Origin: Turneriella parva DSM 21527
GTDB lineage: Bacteria > Spirochaetota > Leptospiria > Turneriellales > Turneriellaceae
Length of the DNA stretch: 64,000 nt
Direction of reading: 5' to 3'
Assembly: GCF_000266885.1 (NCBI RefSeq)
Contig: NC_018020.1
Location: forward strand, 1,054,001 to 1,118,000
Shown: positions 62,169 through 64,000 of the stretch, in pieces
Position numbering within the stretch: position 1 is the stretch's first letter
Layout of the letters: the number at the start of each line of letters is the position of its first letter
Made by a program: the position numbers and the translations under genes
The notes under the pieces: generated by a model
What the model was told of the DNA's origin: nothing
What the model saw: only the letters and a program-made list of their open reading frames with translations
Databases searched by the model: none

Positions 62169-64000
62169 ATGATTACACTGAAAATACCGCGAATTGACGC
62201 AGAGCACCGGCTGCATGTCGAATCAAGCCTTGTAGGCGAATGGTACGAAAACGTGCGTTTCGCGTCCGTTGGCTTACTGGGCGCATGGGTCGGATATTGT
62301 CTGCTCATCGTAACAGACATGGGCATTGAGCGTTTCGAAATTCTGATGGCTACGCAGTGGACAATAGCGATTCTCACGCTGATTTTTCTGTTCTACGGGT
62401 ACAGGTTCATTGGCAGTGATCGAAATCGACTCGCCTGTGGTGAACTGGCCGTTGCGCTGACATTACTCTCTGCTGGTATTGGTTTTTACAAGCAACTACC
62501 GCTGATGCGAGATCCCGGTCTACAGACAATCGCGTTTGGCATCTGTATTGGTGTCTTAGGGGCCGGCGCCTTTGCCTTTGCGCCTTCGAAACGAAGCTTC
62601 TTAATCTGCGCACTCTGTTGGGCGGGGCCGCTACAATATTATCTGGTTTTTGAATCTGAAAAGAACAGCTATAAACTGATGGGAGTTACGCAGGTTATCT
62701 ATGTAGCAGTGCTCTACTTGATTGGGCGAATCGACTATATTCGACGCGTCCAATCGATATTGCGAGAATTAAATCTACAACAGAGCAACCAAACAATTTT
62801 GAAGTTGAAAAATCAGCAAGACGGTGATTACTATCTCACTTCTTTGCTTCTACAGCCGTTGCTGCGCAATAAATCCCGAAAAAATGCAGCGATCACCATC
62901 GAACTTCTACATCATCAGTTTAAGCAATTCGAGTTTCGGCGAAAGCAGAACGAGCTTGGTGGTGACGTTTCCAGCGCTCATACTTTGACGCTCAAAGGTG
63001 CCGAATGCTCGGTCTTTATCAATGCCGATGCGATGGGCAAATCGATGCAGGGTGCTGGCGGAGCATTGGTTCTCGGGGCCGTCTTCGAATCCATCGTTGA
63101 AAGAACCAAGGTCGTGTCTGAGTATTACAATATGTATCCCGAACGCTGGCTCAAGAGCGCTTTTATTGAATTGCACAAAATTTTTGAAAGTCTTGAAGGC
63201 ACTATGCTCGTATCGGCCATTCTGGGGGTCATAGACCATGAAGCCGGCATGCTTTATTTTATCAACGCTGAACATCCTCATGCAGTACTTTACCGAAATG
63301 CCGAAGCTACTTTTATTCCCACACCCCATGTCTTTCGCAAGCTCGGCACCCCCGCTGCAGCGCAGGATATAATGATATCCACTTTTAAGCTCGAAGCAGG
63401 TGATGTGATCTTTCTGGGCTCAGACGGAAGAGATGATATTTATATAAAGATGCCTGACGGAACAATGTCGGTAAACTCAGATGAAACCCTTTTTCTGCGC
63501 CACATTGAGCGCGCAAAGGGTGAGATCGGGGCCTGCTTTGCAGAAATTTCTGCAGCAGGTGAACTCAAAGACGATGTCTCTTTGATGCGAATCGGTTTTT
63601 CGGGGATTACACAAAGCTCGCCTGAATCACCGGCGCTGAAAAAGACGCTACAGCTTGCGAGAGCCGTGAATCGATTCATACATGAAGGAAACATCTCTGC
63701 CGCCAAAGACCTGTTAAACGAAATCGCAGATTTACAAGTTCGGGATAATAAAATGCTTCGGGTATTGATTCGCCTCGCTTTCAAGGTACGACATTATTCA
63801 CTCGCGGTTAAGTGGTCAGAAGAATTCTTGAAGTTTTGCGATGATATAGGCATCATCTATCTGGCTTCAGTTGCGCACAAAAGAGTTGAAAACTATTCTC
63901 TTTCGGCTGACCTATTCGAACGTATGCGTTTGCGAGGGGTTAGAGACTCGAAAATTAACTCTCATCTGTCTGAGGTATATGAAAAACTCGGCAAGCGAGA
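62169..64000 (+). CDS. Membrane-anchored SpoIIE-type PP2C phosphatase (3' end beyond window)
   Basis: At least 610 residues, open to the window edge. About six membrane helices fill residues ~35-200 (VGLLGAWVGYCLLIV, WTIAILTLIFLFYGY, LAVALTLLSAGIGFY, and so on). A short coiled-coil linker (SILRELNLQQSNQTILKLKNQQ) precedes a SpoIIE domain (~225-480) with FINADAMGKSMQGAGGALVLG, LVSAILGVIDHEAGMLYFINAEHPHAVLY and FLGSDGRDD, the metal-coordinating DxMGK and SDGxDD motifs of PP2C phosphatases. The C-terminal part is TPR-like helical. Such proteins dephosphorylate anti-sigma-factor antagonists, so it may control a sigma factor. Start ATG 62169. Confidence 0.88.
   Translation, partial: MITLKIPRIDAEHRLHVESSLVGEWYENVRFASVGLLGAWVGYCLLIVTDMGIERFEILMATQWTIAILTLIFLFYGYRFIGSDRNRLACGELAVALTLLSAGIGFYKQLPLMRDPGLQTIAFGICIGVLGAGAFAFAPSKRSFLICALCWAGPLQYYLVFESEKNSYKLMGVTQVIYVAVLYLIGRIDYIRRVQSILRELNLQQSNQTILKLKNQQDGDYYLTSLLLQPLLRNKSRKNAAITIELLHHQFKQFEFRRKQNELGGDVSSAHTLTLKGAECSVFINADAMGKSMQGAGGALVLGAVFESIVERTKVVSEYYNMYPERWLKSAFIELHKIFESLEGTMLVSAILGVIDHEAGMLYFINAEHPHAVLYRNAEATFIPTPHVFRKLGTPAAAQDIMISTFKLEAGDVIFLGSDGRDDIYIKMPDGTMSVNSDETLFLRHIERAKGEIGACFAEISAAGELKDDVSLMRIGFSGITQSSPESPALKKTLQLARAVNRFIHEGNISAAKDLLNEIADLQVRDNKMLRVLIRLAFKVRHYSLAVKWSEEFLKFCDDIGIIYLASVAHKRVENYSLSADLFERMRLRGVRDSKINSHLSEVYEKLGKR

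Overview
The window reads as chromosome of a free-living member of the Leptospirales. A Turneriella-like organism is my best guess. This is an inference from content: three tandem DUF1554 lipoproteins (a family known mainly from Leptospira), a DUF4421 beta-barrel, many short permissive spirochaete-type lipoboxes, futalosine-pathway MqnA, a membrane-anchored SpoIIE phosphatase, and moderately high GC with frequent GTG starts. No database was searched. Coding density is high and no gene-free stretch exceeds about 300 bases.

Bases 1-30,800 look like ordinary chromosome. They hold a membrane protein, a DUF4421 barrel, a DEAD-box helicase with MsrA and MsrB, an unusual SDR with a zinc-ribbon-like segment, an SCP2-type thiolase with a glyoxalase, the three DUF1554 lipoproteins and a complete IS30-family insertion sequence. 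These are followed by a hotdog thioesterase, tRNA-Leu(CAA), a CarF/TMEM189-type plasmalogen desaturase, a C45 Ntn hydrolase, a porin-like barrel, a frameshifted 1,350-residue propeller lipoprotein with FecR, two HEAT-like proteins, YceI, a hemolysin III homologue, GlpD and a TMEM43 homologue. Junctions repeatedly carry near-perfect palindromes with 17-19 bp stems. Two convergent junctions (5.73-5.87 kb and 27.79-27.90 kb) carry related multi-hairpin elements.

Bases 30,900-36,400 hold a YHYH / MORN / SCO1 lipoprotein operon, mqnA, an AI-2E-type permease and a PlsC acyltransferase.

Bases 36,400-64,000 look accessory and are the most interesting part. Two paralogous membrane-bound AraC-type regulators flank a small outer-membrane barrel. 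After them comes a locus with four large lipoproteins (1,339, 1,276, 839 and 736 residues) built of helical repeats rich in L-x-x-L-L-N motifs. Interleaved with these are a TIG/FG-GAP-like lipoprotein, two crotonase-fold proteins, a PF10118-type protein interrupted by one in-frame TGA, a lipoprotein fusing an HExxH metallopeptidase domain to NHL repeats, two beta-barrels and a SpoIIE phosphatase. Five of these genes (52,265-62,082) are joined by four successive ATGA overlaps, so they probably act as one envelope complex.

Three transcription units of this locus begin with the same 67-nt upstream block, aligned without gaps: a GTCC...GGAC inverted repeat around CGGATA, a TGGCAC box 36 nt before ATG and a GCGTTAT box 14 nt before ATG, with no Shine-Dalgarno sequence. 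Three further genes carry diverged copies of the CGGATA block. I read this as a shared operator-promoter for a coordinated, apparently undescribed regulon of surface lipoproteins. The function of the system is unknown.
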